From positions 7,711,211 through 7,775,210 of the forward strand of contig CM035356.1 in assembly GCA_020137815.1 (NCBI GenBank): DNA of 64,000 nucleotides, written 5' to 3'. Positions 48,630-60,363 of this stretch are shown here, piece after piece. Position 1 is the first letter of the stretch. Each line of letters opens with the position of its first letter. The position numbers were made by a program, and so were the translations under genes. Under the pieces are notes generated by a model that searched no databases, had not been told where the DNA came from, and was given only the letters and a program-made list of their open reading frames with translations. The DNA comes from Hormiphora californensis (Eukaryota > Ctenophora > Tentaculata > Cydippida > Pleurobrachiidae).

Positions 48630-51600
48630 CTAGCCGGGTGGGAACGTGAACTGAGCTTTAATTCCCGGGGTAGAGGGAGAGCAAGGAAGTGAGACCTCCT
48701 TAGGGAGGACGAGGTGATCCATTGGGGGTAGCACCAAACCACCACCACCACCACTACCACCTGATTCATAGGAGAAGGTACTCTCAGTACAATATGGCAG
48801 ACTCCTCTCATCGTCATCATTTAGCAGGTCATCATTACTAGCTGCTACCCTGTCTAATTTAGCACGTGCAAGGGACCGGACCCTCTCTTCCTCACTGTAC
48901 AACATGCTACTACCCTCACTCAAACTATTTCTAGTCCTCCTGGGTACTCTTGGTTGGTATAACTGCTCATGGCTAGCTCTCATGTTGTTGCTTTCAATGA
49001 TTCGGTTCCGGGCTAATTCCCTTATTCTCTGCTCCTCAGCCCGAGCTAGGATCAGGGAAGGGAGGGACCCCATCATATGCGGGGAGGACAGGGATCCAAT
49101 CATATGAGGAGCAGGGGCTGGGGAGACCATCATATGGGGAGGAGCAGGGGTTGACAGCTGATGCAGGGTCGGTGACATATGGGGGTGTATCATAGTAGGG
49201 GTCTGCAGGGTCGGTGATACCATGTTGTTCCGGAACTGCTGCTGATGAGGGTTGGGAGACTGCTGGTGATGAGAGTTGTGGGACAGAGATGAGAGGAGGG
49301 TTAGTTCAGGGGAGTTAGTGATTGGAAGTAGACGCTGCTCCGCTGGTTTCTTATTAGACCCACCTTCAATATTCTTGTTATGGTCTGACCTGCTTTTATT
49401 ATTCGGTTTCTTTTTGTCACTTTTCTTCACTTTTCTCTTCTTCCTCCCACAACAACACAAACTAGTGAGACAAGAACAGCACTGGGCCGCATACCCAAAC
49501 ACCTTACAGAGTCGTCCAACAACACCCAAAATAATGATAAAACCCACCACCGCAACAGCCATGACCACTCCCTCCTGCCAGGTATCAATACCCCCGAACC
49601 ATTCCACTGGGTTGAGGTACTTGGCCCATGTTGAGGGGCTGAAAATAGAATCCTTTTCTGTCACAGTGTAGTTGATGGTGTTGTTTGGTCGGTTAAAGTC
49701 GTCTGGGGACTCTACTTTGCAGTATATTGTCTTGCACTGTAGCTGGTAGTCACCTAAATAGGGAGAAAGGAGATGAGAAGGGTCACAGTTGGACACACAC
49801 TTAGTAGGAAAATAGTCGTGAATGAATCTCAGATTCAGGTCACGGTTAATTTCACCGGAGACCTTAGGTTTCAGGGTTATTCTTGGTTAATTTATTCCCT
49901 GAAAATTTCCCTGATATCTCAGGAAATACTGAAATAGCCGTTACTGAGCCCTGAGATCTGAGCCCGAATAGATCGCCCGAAAGATATATTTGCGTATTAC
50001 GTGAAATCGTACTTTCACCACACACACACAAAGGCACACAGAAGGCACATGTGCCTTTTGTAATTTATGTGGTGATTGGTGAAAGTGTGGTGAAACGTAA
50101 TGCGCAGATGATTAGATGAATCTTTCGGGCGATCTATTCGGGCTCTCCTTTCGCGAAAGGAGAGCCCGAATAGATCGTCCGAAAGATTCATCTGCGCGTC
50201 GAAATTTCGATCCCCCGTGTATGGGGAAAGAGAGGAAGTGATAGAGAGAAATTGAGTCAGATAGAGAGGCTAGGGAGAGAACAGGGGAGTGTGTAAGTAT
50301 GGTAATACATATATTGCCGCCAGGTGCTTATAGAAGAAAGAGATCAAAGAGAGAGAGAGAGAGAGATAGAGAGGGAGAGATAGAGAGGGAGAGATAGAGA
50401 GATAGAGAGATAGATAGAGAGAGATAGATAGAGAGAGAGAGAGATAGAGAGATAGAGAGGGAGACCCATGGAAACACATCGAAAAAGGAATAACTGATCA
50501 AGCTGTTATATCATAGCGGCCCGGTTGCAAGTGTGTTACCACCTTTTATTACAAGAGGGATTATAAGAGTTTTGCATTAGTGTGTGCTTTTGTGAAACAG
50601 CAGTCGATCAATAGTCCAAACTATTTCATGTCTGCAATGTTAGAAAGTTTTTAGAAGTACTGATTTTTGTTCGGCAATGTTTGTTTCGTACCAAATGAAC
50701 ATGGAAACGTGGGAATCCAGAATCCTAAGTCTAAACTCGTGTTTTGTTTTGGAATCGTAGAACATGTAGTCATGTGCAATTGTGCTAAATATAAATATTA
50801 TACTTTGTAACTCTATCTAACTCTACTTCATAACTACCTATATAACCAACCCCGTACAATATTTCATTTTCATTGAAAAACTGAGAAGCAGCCTGAAAAT
50901 TTCAAGCTGCTTCTCAGTTTTTCAACCAATAATTCACTGTACTGCTGTCACGGTCGCCTGTAGTATTGGCCTCACTCTATATTCTCATTTCTTTAAAATA
51001 AGCTAAGCAGAGCATTTGCCCTGACAGCTGTACTAAATATTGTACAAAACTACCATACTGAGTAATAATTTTGATATCTTTGGTAAACCCGGTAACTTAT
51101 TTAACCATCACCAGTAAGATATAGTGCTAAAATTAATTATTTTTTTACTTCCACTTCCCCACTAGTACAATTATGCATTTGAGTAACACACAAAATCTAT
51201 ATTTCATTCGGACCCCGATTTACCCCGATTTACGGACTCAACAAGATTTACCGGCATACGATCAGTGGAAAGGGTTTTGCCCGGTAAATCGGGGTTCCGA
51301 TAAATCGTAATAACGAAAATTGCATCTAGTAAGCAGTACACACCAGTAAAAATTAAAATTTAAAAAATTGATTTAAAAAATTGATTTTAAAATCCAACAT
51401 CCTAAAATCGTTGTTGAGTAAATCGGGACTCCTGTAAATCCTGTCTGGCGGCGCCAGACCCCAATTTGATTCTCAGATGGATCGCGGCGCCAGACAGTGT
51501 AAATCGGGCTCCGACTGCAGTATTACTAAATACTAACCCGTATGGAGGCATATTTCAGCTTGGTCCCCATCACTCTCGTCACTGCACCACTCCGTTAGAG

Positions 51601-54600
51601 CGATCACTTTTGAGTAATTCTCCGCTACTCCCGTCCTTTCCCTGTATGGGGGGGGGGGGGGTGTGTGGCCTGGGTGGGGTTTTAAACCACTCCCATCATT
51701 CCTCTCACTTAGCTCCCACTTAGTCGGCCTATATTTTATCACGCCACAGTCCCCCACACGTGTTTCCCGAATTGAGCAGTACAAAAAAAGGAGGATGGAG
51801 GGTTAACCCCTTGCTTAGCCTTTTCCTCAGACTCCACCCGAAACAGGGGGGGCCGGGGGGGGGGGAGGGCTTCTACACATATATGAGGAAGTGTTACTAA
51901 TTAGTAATTACCTGGAGGTAACGGTAAGAACAAAACTTTCATCGAGATGATGTGTTCCCCGGATCAGACCATAGAGGGTTCCCTGACCATTCACTACCGT
52001 CACATTTAGGTACCTATTTGTACAGGGGGGGGGGGTAGAGGGAGAGGAGCTAGGGGATCAAGTTGTTGTAGTTGGAGGGAGAGGAGCTATAGCTATTATA
52101 TGGATCAAGTGGGGCCAGGGGCGGGGAGTAATCCACCGTGTAAGATACGAAAAGGAGAGCATCACTATTATAATTCACTGATTGTTTTACCGGTTGGAGT
52201 GGTTATCAAAGAATGCCTTGCCAAAGAAATCTTCGAAACTTGGTGTCGAGAACTCCTGGGTCACAACCATCACACCTCTCAGGACTATATTTATTGTCAC
52301 CCTGGGAAACCTGGAACATGTGTCAGATAAAATCCAGGGAAACCTGGAACATGTGTCAGATAAAATCCTGGGAAACCTGGAACATGTGTCAGATAAAATC
52401 CTGGGAAACCTGGAACATGTGTCAAATAAAATCCTGGGAAACCTGGAACATGTGTCAGATAAAATCCTGGGAAACCTGGAACATGTGTCAGATAAAATCC
52501 AGGGAAACCTGGAACATGTGTCAGATAAAATCCAGGGAAACCTGGAACATGTGTCAGATAAAATCCTGGGAAACCTGGAACATTTGTCAGATAAAATCCT
52601 GGGAAACCTGGAACATGTGTCAGATAAAATCCTGGGAAACCTGGAACATGTGTCAGATAAAATCCTGGGAAACCTGGAACATGTGTCAGATAAAATCCTG
52701 GGAAACCTGGAACATGTGTCAGATAAAATCCTGGGAAACCTGGAACATTTGTCAGATAAAATCCTGGGAAACCTGGAACATGTGTCAGATAAAACCCTGG
52801 GAAACCTGGAACATGTGTCAGATAAAACCCTGGGAAACCTGGAACATGTGTCAGATAAAATCCTGGGAAACCTGGAACATGTGTCAGATAAAATCCAGGG
52901 AAACCTGGAACATGTGTCAGATAAAATCCTGGGAAACCTGGAACATGTGTCAGATAAAACCCTGGGAAACCTGGAACATGTGTCAGATAAAATCCTGGGA
53001 AACCTGGAACATGTGTCAGATAAAATCCTGGGAAACCTGGAACATGTGTCAGATAAAATCCTGGGAAACCTGGAACATGTGTCAGATAAAATCCTGGGAA
53101 ACCTGGAACATGTGTCAGATAAGATCCTGGGAAACCTGGAACATAAGTCAGATAAAATCCTGGGAAACCTGGAACATGTGTCAGATAAAATCCTGGGAAA
53201 CCTGGAACATGTGTCAGATAAGATCCTGGGAAACCTGGAACATAAGTCAGATAAAATCCTGAGAAACCTGGAACATGTGTCAGATAAGATCTGGTGAAAT
53301 ATTTTATACCTCTTTTATACGCAAACACAGTACACCCAAACACAGGAAAGTGGACAATATAATTGTTTTCTTGTACAAGCTCAGTTTAGCATCAGGCACT
53401 ATACCTATGTTATTATTATGAACAGCACTTACTGGTTGTACTTTACAGAGACCGTCCTTTGGATGTTGTCCCTGACAGGCAGACTTGATGGAAGATGCGT
53501 GGAAATCTGTTACATCACGTGAATCTCTATCTATACGCTCCTCTTTCAGAGCAGAAAATGTAACTTCTGCCTCACTACTTCCACAATTCTCAACCTGACA
53601 AGCGACAGACGATGAGAGAGAGATAGAGAGAGAGGGGAGAGAGAGAGGGGGAAGAAAGAACGTGCTAAAAGCGTGACAGGTTACTTAGAAAAAGGGGAAG
53701 TTCACTAAATGAAGCTTTTTGAGCTCTTTCTGAAATTATATGGCGAGGTTGTCTTAACATGCACCTTTCATATAAAGCTCTATTTCTGTTATACCCATGA
53801 ATTGTAGTACTGTCAGAGCAAATTGGCCTGCAATCAGACCTGATCCCATTATCATTTCTTCAAATGAACCGCGATGGTCAGAGCGCTGGCCTGACAGTGC
53901 TAGTACCCTAATTATGCCCCTTCAGTTCTTCGCCCTATAAAAGGTGCATTCTTCTATTGAATATTGATAACTTTGGGGGAGATTGCTTTTCGATCACATC
54001 AAAGCTAGGAGAGACCTCTTTATGTTATAATGAACCTCTGTTTTGTTGTAATGAACCTCTATTTATTTTTTTATGTTTGTAAATTTACCCCTGAGGTTTC
54101 AGGGTTCATTGACGGTTATTCCAGTTGTTTTTCAGTGCTCTTCTTATTAAACTTACATTGACATCAAAGGCTTGCTTGACTTGCTGTGCATCAAACTCTC
54201 TCCTCCCCGAATCCCTGATCTTGTACCATCCCAATTTAGTGATATCCCATTCTTCTAGGGAATTAACGTCAAGATTCGTCCTCACATCCTCCTCATTGGC
54301 AATACCAAAGTACCTACAGAATTGAAATGCTGTTATGATTCAGAGAGAGTACCTACCTACAATTTAATTTAAACGCTGTTATGATTCAAGTTTCAGATTT
54401 TGGATTTTAGATTTTAGCTGGAAAATTCAGGAACTTTCTGACTCCTAGGCGGGGCTAGACTAAAGAGAGATAAGTCATACCAGAGATACCAGATCTCGAA
54501 CTGTCAGAGCATTGGCCCTGCCGCGCGAGAACTGTGGTCAGAGCATTGGCCTGACAGATCTCGTAGCATCTGAGAACTCATATATATTGAAAGTTTCAAA

Positions 54601-56547
54601 TCGTGATATAATATCAGCCGAGTGTAGTACGACTACGTGGTAGAGAGCTACCCCCCTTATTACCAGAGACTATAACTACTGCAGCAGCAGCTGCTACGGA
54701 TCTTCTTACATTTCATTCAGCTTCAAGCTCTATAGCATTCTCTTTGTCTAAGGGCTTGATATAGGCTCGATGTTTAAACTTCTCGTATTTTTCCTTTTTC
54801 TTCTATCTCTATATCTATTATTCATTTCATTTTAACTCTTTTTCACTCTCTTTTTCCTGCTGACATTTAGATTAAACTCTCACGTCATATTTATTCGCGT
54901 CAATTTAAGTTCTTAAACATTGCTATAAACCGATTGATTTTTCAAAAAGGCATTTAAATATGGCATGAAAATAACACATACAGAATTGCAATCCTGCATG
55001 TGTCATTTTCATGCCTGAATGAAACTATAGTCAACACCTGGAGTTGCCCTGCATGGTTACCACGGCAACAACAACATCTGGTTACCATGGCAACAACAAC
55101 ATGGTTACCATGACAACAAAATGGTTACCATGGCAACAACAACATGGTTACCATGGCAACAACAACTCCACTACTTACCATCCATCAGGGATGTTGTTAA
55201 CATTTCCAAGGCTATCAAAGGAAATATTTTCGATTACATCATCGTCAATCAATGGAAACATCGTACCTTAGTGGGAAATTTAGTTTAGTTAGAGAGAGAG
55301 TCTTCTTTTACCTTCTCGAAGCTTCGAGCTTTTATTTGATTTGGTATATTTTCTAGAAATTAATCATAGCTGGTGATTTGATTGAAAGTTTGTGCACATT
55401 TAAAAGTATAAGATTGTGACAGATTGTGCAATTATGGTTCCACAGAATTCGAAAAAAAGAGATCTCTCATCCATGCCCGGTTTGAAACTCATACTATTCG
55501 TATTGAATTGTACTTGCAGTTGTAGTTTTGAGAGGTAACTTCCCGGGGAAATTATTGTCATTTGTAATTATATCATTAATTCATATCACTACATATCATT
55601 ATTAATTCATTTTAATTAACTTTAATTAACTTACTGCCACTAAATAAGTTGTGAATCTGTGTATCAGTGGCACCGTCTCGTGTGCTGATAGTAAAGCTAC
55701 CCCGAACTGACACGTCAGACAACTCGAAGGCCTTGTAAACCACCTCTCCGCTCTGTTTCACTCGCACTGAGCAGCACACCTGTGTTGAATTGTTAATTTT
55801 ATTGATTTAGTACCATGTTAGGTCATTGTTTAATTGTACTTTCAATTAATTCAATTACATGTTATAATTGGGCACTATAGCTATAGGGTCTCACTGGGCA
55901 TTGCGCCCCTCTGATCACATATACCACCTAGTATTTTGGTCTATAATTGATATGTTTCATGAAACCGTGCAGCTACTAGCTAGTATTCTATGTAGTATAG
56001 AGCTGATTTCAGAGATAGATTTCAGAGAATTTGTATGTGGTTAACTGATTTACTGATTTATTGGAAATGATCGGAGAGGGAGTTATACAGGTGTTACCAT
56101 GATCATTAGGGGGAGCAGCAGCTGTTGTGGGTTGTTAGAGGGGGGGGGGGGGTGTGATGATTTCAGGTGCAGATCTATCTATCTGATATAAAGCTGTGCA
56201 AATAACTGATTTCACAGCCGAACACAGAGAGCATGCAATTAGGAACCTATAGAAAGACTTGCCCAAATTAGGGGGTTACAGAGAAAAGTGTGGGGTAGTT
56301 AATTAATTAATTGATCAGTTGATCGATGGATAGATCTTATACAATGTGCAAACGACCAAACTCGTCACTCGAGATACACACTTACATCTGCGTCTCCAAG
56401 CTGTGACTGAAAACCACACCCAATAGTGCTCTGTCCCTGTTTGTAGACGTTGTAGCAGTGGGTGGTTGATCCCCCGTCCACTCTACAACTATCACGCTCA
56501 GGATAGCAGTGCTTTTCTGCCATAGGGCAGTCACATATGCATTGAAC
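48630..56547 (-). CDS. EFF-1/AFF-1-family cell-cell fusogen candidate (fusexin), 5' incomplete
   Basis: Nine minus-strand exons join with standard sites and matching phases: 56386-56547, 55635-55779, 55179-55266, 54157-54313, 53433-53594, 52191-53290, 51912-52013, 51538-51581, 48630-49753; 1,027 residues to the TAG. The N-terminal part is Cys-rich (CICDCP, CYNVYKQGQ, GCGF, CCSVRVKQSG), followed by IPDGWYFGI and DITKLGWYKI, then FFDNHSNRYLNVTVVNG. The juxtamembrane NPVEWFGGI precedes one TM (VVMAVAVVGFIIILGVVG), a Cys cluster (CCSCLTSLCCC), a basic stretch and a ~250-residue Pro/His/Ser-rich tail. Type I layout, order of motifs, and the TKLGW and NPxxWF signatures match my knowledge of EFF-1/AFF-1 fusogens, whose ectodomains adopt the class II fold. 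HAP2 is less likely. Exon 52191-53290 contains a 30-copy 11-residue repeat. N-terminus and signal peptide not placed. Confidence 0.65.
49958..50200. repeat. Palindromic repeat in the last fusogen intron
   Basis: GAGCCCGAATAGATCG...CCGAAAGAT occurs three times around 49,960-50,190, twice forming a palindrome centred on TCCTTTCGCGAAAGGA (about 50,143-50,160). An ACTTTCACCACA/TGTGGTGAAAGT pair lies inside. Confidence 0.65.
50873..50925. repeat. Perfect 20-bp hairpin
   Basis: TTGAAAAACTGAGAAGCAGC (50873-50892) is the exact reverse complement of 50906-50925 around a 13-nt loop. It lies in the last intron of the fusogen-like gene. Confidence 0.75.
51209..51520. mobile_element. Pogo-like element carrying a nested palindromic insert
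   Basis: Left end CGGACCCCGATTTACC and right end GTAAATCGGGCTCCGACTG are inverse repeats of a pogo/Tc1-type terminus, with a further AAATCGGGGTTCCGATAAATC pair inside. The GGCGCC palindromic element (51,441-51,497) is inserted near the right end. The element ends 17 bp before the 44-nt exon 51538-51581 of the fusogen-like gene. Confidence 0.45.
52303..53290 (-). repeat. 33-bp minisatellite, 30 copies, in-frame in the fusogen exon
   Basis: Thirty copies of a 33-bp unit (plus strand GATAAAATCCTGGGAAACCT then GGAACATGTGTCA) with only base substitutions, apart from one missing base at the 3' (plus-strand) end. On the minus strand in the gene's frame each unit reads as 11 residues, SRFPRILSDTC with minor variants, with no stop in the array. 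It runs directly into VTINIVLRGVMVV of the conserved ectodomain. Confidence 0.9.
54962..55014. repeat. Imperfect 22-bp hairpin, pre-miRNA-like
   Basis: GGCATGAAAATAACACATACAG-type left arm (54962-54983) pairs with CTGCATGTGTCATTTTCATGCC with two or three mismatches around a 10-nt loop. It sits in an intron of the fusogen-like gene. Confidence 0.4.
55055..55162. promoter_or_regulatory. Array of five RFX X-box-like palindromes
   Basis: GTTACCATGGCAAC, or one-mismatch versions, occurs five times at about 23-bp spacing, ending just before the exon at 55179. GTTNCCATGGNAAC is the full palindromic RFX (X-box) consensus. The array is a 23-bp minisatellite, so function is unproven. Confidence 0.4.
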
Positions 56548-56552
56548 CTTGG

Positions 56553-56616
<64 letters not shown>

Positions 56617-56777
56617 GAGAGAGAGCGACTAGATGACTACGAAATTTAGATATACGATAGCGCTCGCAGATCCTCTCTCGCTCTCGCTCTCTCCTTCGCT
56701 TATCTCTCTCTTCTCTCTCTCTCTCTTTTCTCGCTGCGCTCTCCTTCTCTCGCTTCTCTCTCTCTCTCTCTCTCTCG

Positions 56778-56809
<32 letters not shown>

Positions 56810-56960
56810 CCTCTCTCTCCTCTCTCTCTTCTCTCTCTCTCTCCTCTGCCGCTCTGCTCCTCTGCCAGCTCTTTACCTCACCCTGTCACTAATTCCTCTG
56901 CTCCCCTCTTGAATACAATAGTCAATGTGTAATAAATTCTAACTAACTGCTCCCGGGAAC

Positions 56961-57540
56961 TGCGTGGGTGAAATGGTAGGTATTTTTAAAATTGTAAATT
57001 CCTTCTACACTATCGAACGTGAACTGATAGCTTTTCCCCTCGGATCCCTGAAAGTGTCATGATTAGAAACATTGACTTGAGTCTTGACTAGATTATTTGC
57101 TATATTAGCACATTTGTCAATATTAGTCCCCTTCATATATCTTTGGGGGGGACGGCTATAATTTTCCATATTTAAAACCCCCATAGGCCCCCACTACTTA
57201 GAAGATCATTTTCAAAACTTTTAACGTCGGGAGGGGGGGGGTTAAAGAAGCCAAGATTTAAGTGATTAAAACCCCCCTTTAAACCCCCCCACACCATCTT
57301 TTCCTTTTATCCCCCTCCCCTACTAAACAGGTAATACTCTTTTGACCCTCTAACACCCATTTTTACAAACTTGTGAGGTCCCCTATTTGTTATACCCCTT
57401 ATTTTAACAAAAACCTTTTACATCTTTTTTGCGATCGGGGTGTCCCAAAGTTCCCACCTACCACTTGTGGATCCATCACAGTAAAACAAGCCGTTTCCCC
57501 CGTTCCCACATCAAATGATACTATTGTTTCCGTTTCCCCC
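56961..57540 (-). CDS. Putative upstream exons of the fusogen-like gene
   Basis: Two further minus-strand segments fit by phase. 56961-57047 reads GSEGKSYQFTFDSVEGIYNF after a good acceptor, but its best donor in phase (GCA/GTTCCC) is weak. 57462 to about 57,540 reads IVSFDVGTGETACFTVMDPQ up to a GTAGGT donor in phase 0. Beta-strand-like composition and phase continuity support both. The second lies in a homopolymer-rich stretch (57,130-57,860) where a miscounted base could hide its true boundaries. Confidence 0.4.
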
Positions 57541-57860
57541 CTTTTTGCCGCTCTCGGTCATAACCAAGTTTGTTTTAATACTTTAAAAAAAAAAAACCAT
57601 ACTCCAGCACAAAACGCCCGGCCCGTTTGCTACCTGCCATCCGAAATATAGGTTTTTTTACCATAACCCTTTCCTGGGCAGTTTTCCCGACTGTGTGTGT
57701 AGAATTGAAAAAAAAAAACAAAAACGGACCCCTGTTTCATGGGCTGCTATTTTTTTTATTGCGACTAAGTTAATTTAAAAAAAACACCTTTCCCGAAAAT
57801 TTTTTTTTCTTTTTTTTCGCGGTGCACTTTCTTAAAACTTTTTTTTTATTCTGGTACAAA
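57130..57860. other. Homopolymer-rich stretch of doubtful sequence quality
   Basis: Runs of C, G, A and T of 6-12 bases are unusually frequent compared with the neighbours, similar in texture to 12,150-13,400. At least one candidate exon lies within. Confidence 0.4.
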
Positions 57861-58705
57861 TTACCATACATAACACAGGGCGGTGCGTAACACATGTGCG
57901 TATTGTGTAATAGTCTGTCTGTCACGGAAACAGTATTCTCCCTGAAAACTTAAAGAATAGCACTGACCCAGCTGATACCTGAGGTCATTTATTGTTTAAT
58001 AGCCGTGACCTGAACCTGAGATTCTGTTTTCCCCTATAATGTCCTCTATCACTACGATCACGTAGTTTGAGATTATTGAATTAGAGAACTATCGAATGGA
58101 TCCCGGCCCATACAGCTGCTAAATTGCTGCCATTTGGTTCTTTGCCAAGGGGATTCCGACACGCGAACACAAAAGAGAAAGGGGAGGGGGAATATTGGAT
58201 TAAAGAATATATACCCTGCTAACTTAAATAATGCGCCAGTGGCGAGAAGTCCCACTAGCGCGCTCTCAGTAAACAGCCAGTCCAGCGGCAGATTATTTCC
58301 CACTGGCAGGTTATTTATTTTTAACTCCTACGTAACATTCAAAGTGTGTGTAAATGATCAGTTCTTAATAAAATACAGAGGGAACACTATGTGCAACACT
58401 TACACACTACATTGGAGAGAAAGAAAGGACACATTCCGTCAATTACTCTCTCTTTATCTCCCCTTTTGTCTCACTATCTCTTTCTCTGTGTTATTTGTGA
58501 CATGCCCCTTATCAGGCTATTTCTTTCACTCTCTTTCCTTAGCAACTGCTTAGTAACTGTTACCAAACAGTGTACACTCAATTGTGACGTGTTTTTAACT
58601 ATTTCTCAGTTCTCTTTGTGTGTTTTGATTAGTGTTCTCTCTCTTGTTGGTGTGTAATACTTGAAATAAACAACTAAAGCAGGGTATATAACCCATAAAC
58701 TCTGA

Positions 58706-58869
58706 CCACTGGCACGTTATAGGTTTAAACCCCTCCGCCTCTCCCTCGGCTCCACCTCGGGATCGTCGTCGTGATTTAAACCAGTTTATCCGCCAGCGGC
58801 GGATAAACTCCAGCTAACTTCTCCCAGCGGCGCGCTGGGAGAAAGTTATCTGAAATAACGCGCCAGTGG
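58706..58869. repeat. Nested three-hairpin element, copy 2 (inverted)
   Basis: Outer arms 58706-58720 and 58855-58869 match at 14 of 15 positions. Inside, in the reverse order of copy 1, are the GGTTTAAA stem (58722-58729/58775-58782), a perfect 12-bp stem (58783-58794/58798-58809) and an AACTTCTCCCAGC stem (about 58,116-bp offset: 58816-58828/58834-58847). Confidence 0.6.
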
Positions 58870-59119
58870 CTAGAGTTTATGCCTCATATATCTGGAGACA
58901 GAGAGAAATAGAGAGCTATAATAGAGAGGAAAGGGAGCCGATCAATTCCAATCAGCCGAAGGCGAGGCCGGAGGGGCCATTAAAATGTAAAGTGGCTTGG
59001 TTTGTAGTTTTTTTACGAGAGATCTACAGTCTACACTAACAGCTTTACATTTATTCATTGGGCAAACCAATTTACCATCCTAAAATGCACGAGGGGGTAC
59101 GTGGGGGTGCTCCTCTGCT

Positions 59120-59343
59120 GCTCCGTCAGAGATAGAAAGAGAGGGAGATAGAAAGAGAGGGAGATAGAAAGAGAGGGAGATAGAAAGAGAGAGAGAGAGA
59201 GACAGAAAGAGATCAGGGAGATAGAAAGAGAGGGAGATAGAAAGAGAGGGAGATAGAAAGAGAGGGAGATAGAAAGAGAGGGAGATAGAAAGAGAGGGAG
59301 ATAGAAAGAGAGGGAGATAGAAAGAGAGGGAGATAGAAAGAGA
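59120..59343. repeat. 16-bp GA-rich tandem repeat
   Basis: GAGATAGAAAGAGAGG is repeated about twelve times with one irregular patch in the middle. Confidence 0.9.
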
Positions 59344-59449
59344 GCTGGAGAGCTGCAGCAGCAGTAGTAGTGATCATATAGCTGCAGTGTTTAATTTGTT
59401 ACCGCTGGTGCCAACGAGTGCACCTGTAATGTAAATCTCATATCTTTCC

Positions 59450-59640
<191 letters not shown>

Positions 59641-60363
59641 CCTCTCACTCTCTCTCTCGCCCCTCTCTCTATCCTTGTCTCTCGCATTCTTTTCCTCTCT
59701 CCTCGCCTAACGGCCTAATCCCTTCACCATATCAACCGGCTGCTCTCTGCAGTATATTACCAGTTCTCTTTCTGCTTCAATCAATTTCCCAGGAAAAACC
59801 TTGCTTACTCTTGTGGTTTCTCAGTTTCTTGGAAAAACAGATTTCTTAGTATATTATATAAGTTTCTTGCAAGGCATTTACTATAACTATTCAATCATGT
59901 CCTCTTAATCTCTCATTTTAATGATCTTTGGTTAGAATCTGTCAGAACAATTGCACCATATAGAACATCTTTAGATGTAGGCCAGTAGGTATAAAGACAG
60001 CGCTTTGGGGCATGCTTCTTTTCTGTACTAAATTACAAGCTTATATATGGGCAATTAGTGATTTGCGGGTGTGTTGCACTGAAATGTGAAATACTAAGAA
60101 ACGAGCTGATGTTACATGGGAGAAGAATATAGAAGGGGGTTATTCCTTAGTCAATTGATAGAACTGCAAAGCAGAACTGGCTATGCAGTCGGTGGGTATT
60201 ATAATGGGGAAGGGAGCTGATAGTGATAGTGAGAGAGAGAGAGAGAGAGACTAAAGAGAGCAAGGAGATAGAGACAAAGGTTATACCATACAATAACTGT
60301 CCGTTGTGTTAGTATAATTGTATCAGTATGGCAGTTTTACGTCCTAATATGATAATTATATAC

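Noticed and set aside
52182-53297. Plus-strand open frame of 371 codons with the repeat NLEHVSDKILG
   Set aside because: A 33-bp repeat without stops stays open in several frames. The minus-strand frame is the one that continues into conserved exon sequence with matching splice phases; the plus frame has no such support.
52297-53343. Minus-strand 348-codon frame with the repeat FYLTHVPGFPG
   Set aside because: It ends at a TGA exactly where the conserved ectodomain sequence begins in another frame, so it is a shadow.
48630-56547. HAP2/GCS1 as the identity of the minus-strand fusogen-like gene
   Set aside because: Single TM, Cys-rich ectodomain and basic tail fit both fusexins, but the CCSVRV, DITKLGWYKI and NPVEWF order fits EFF-1/AFF-1 better, and I see no HAP2 signature block. 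It remains the main alternative.
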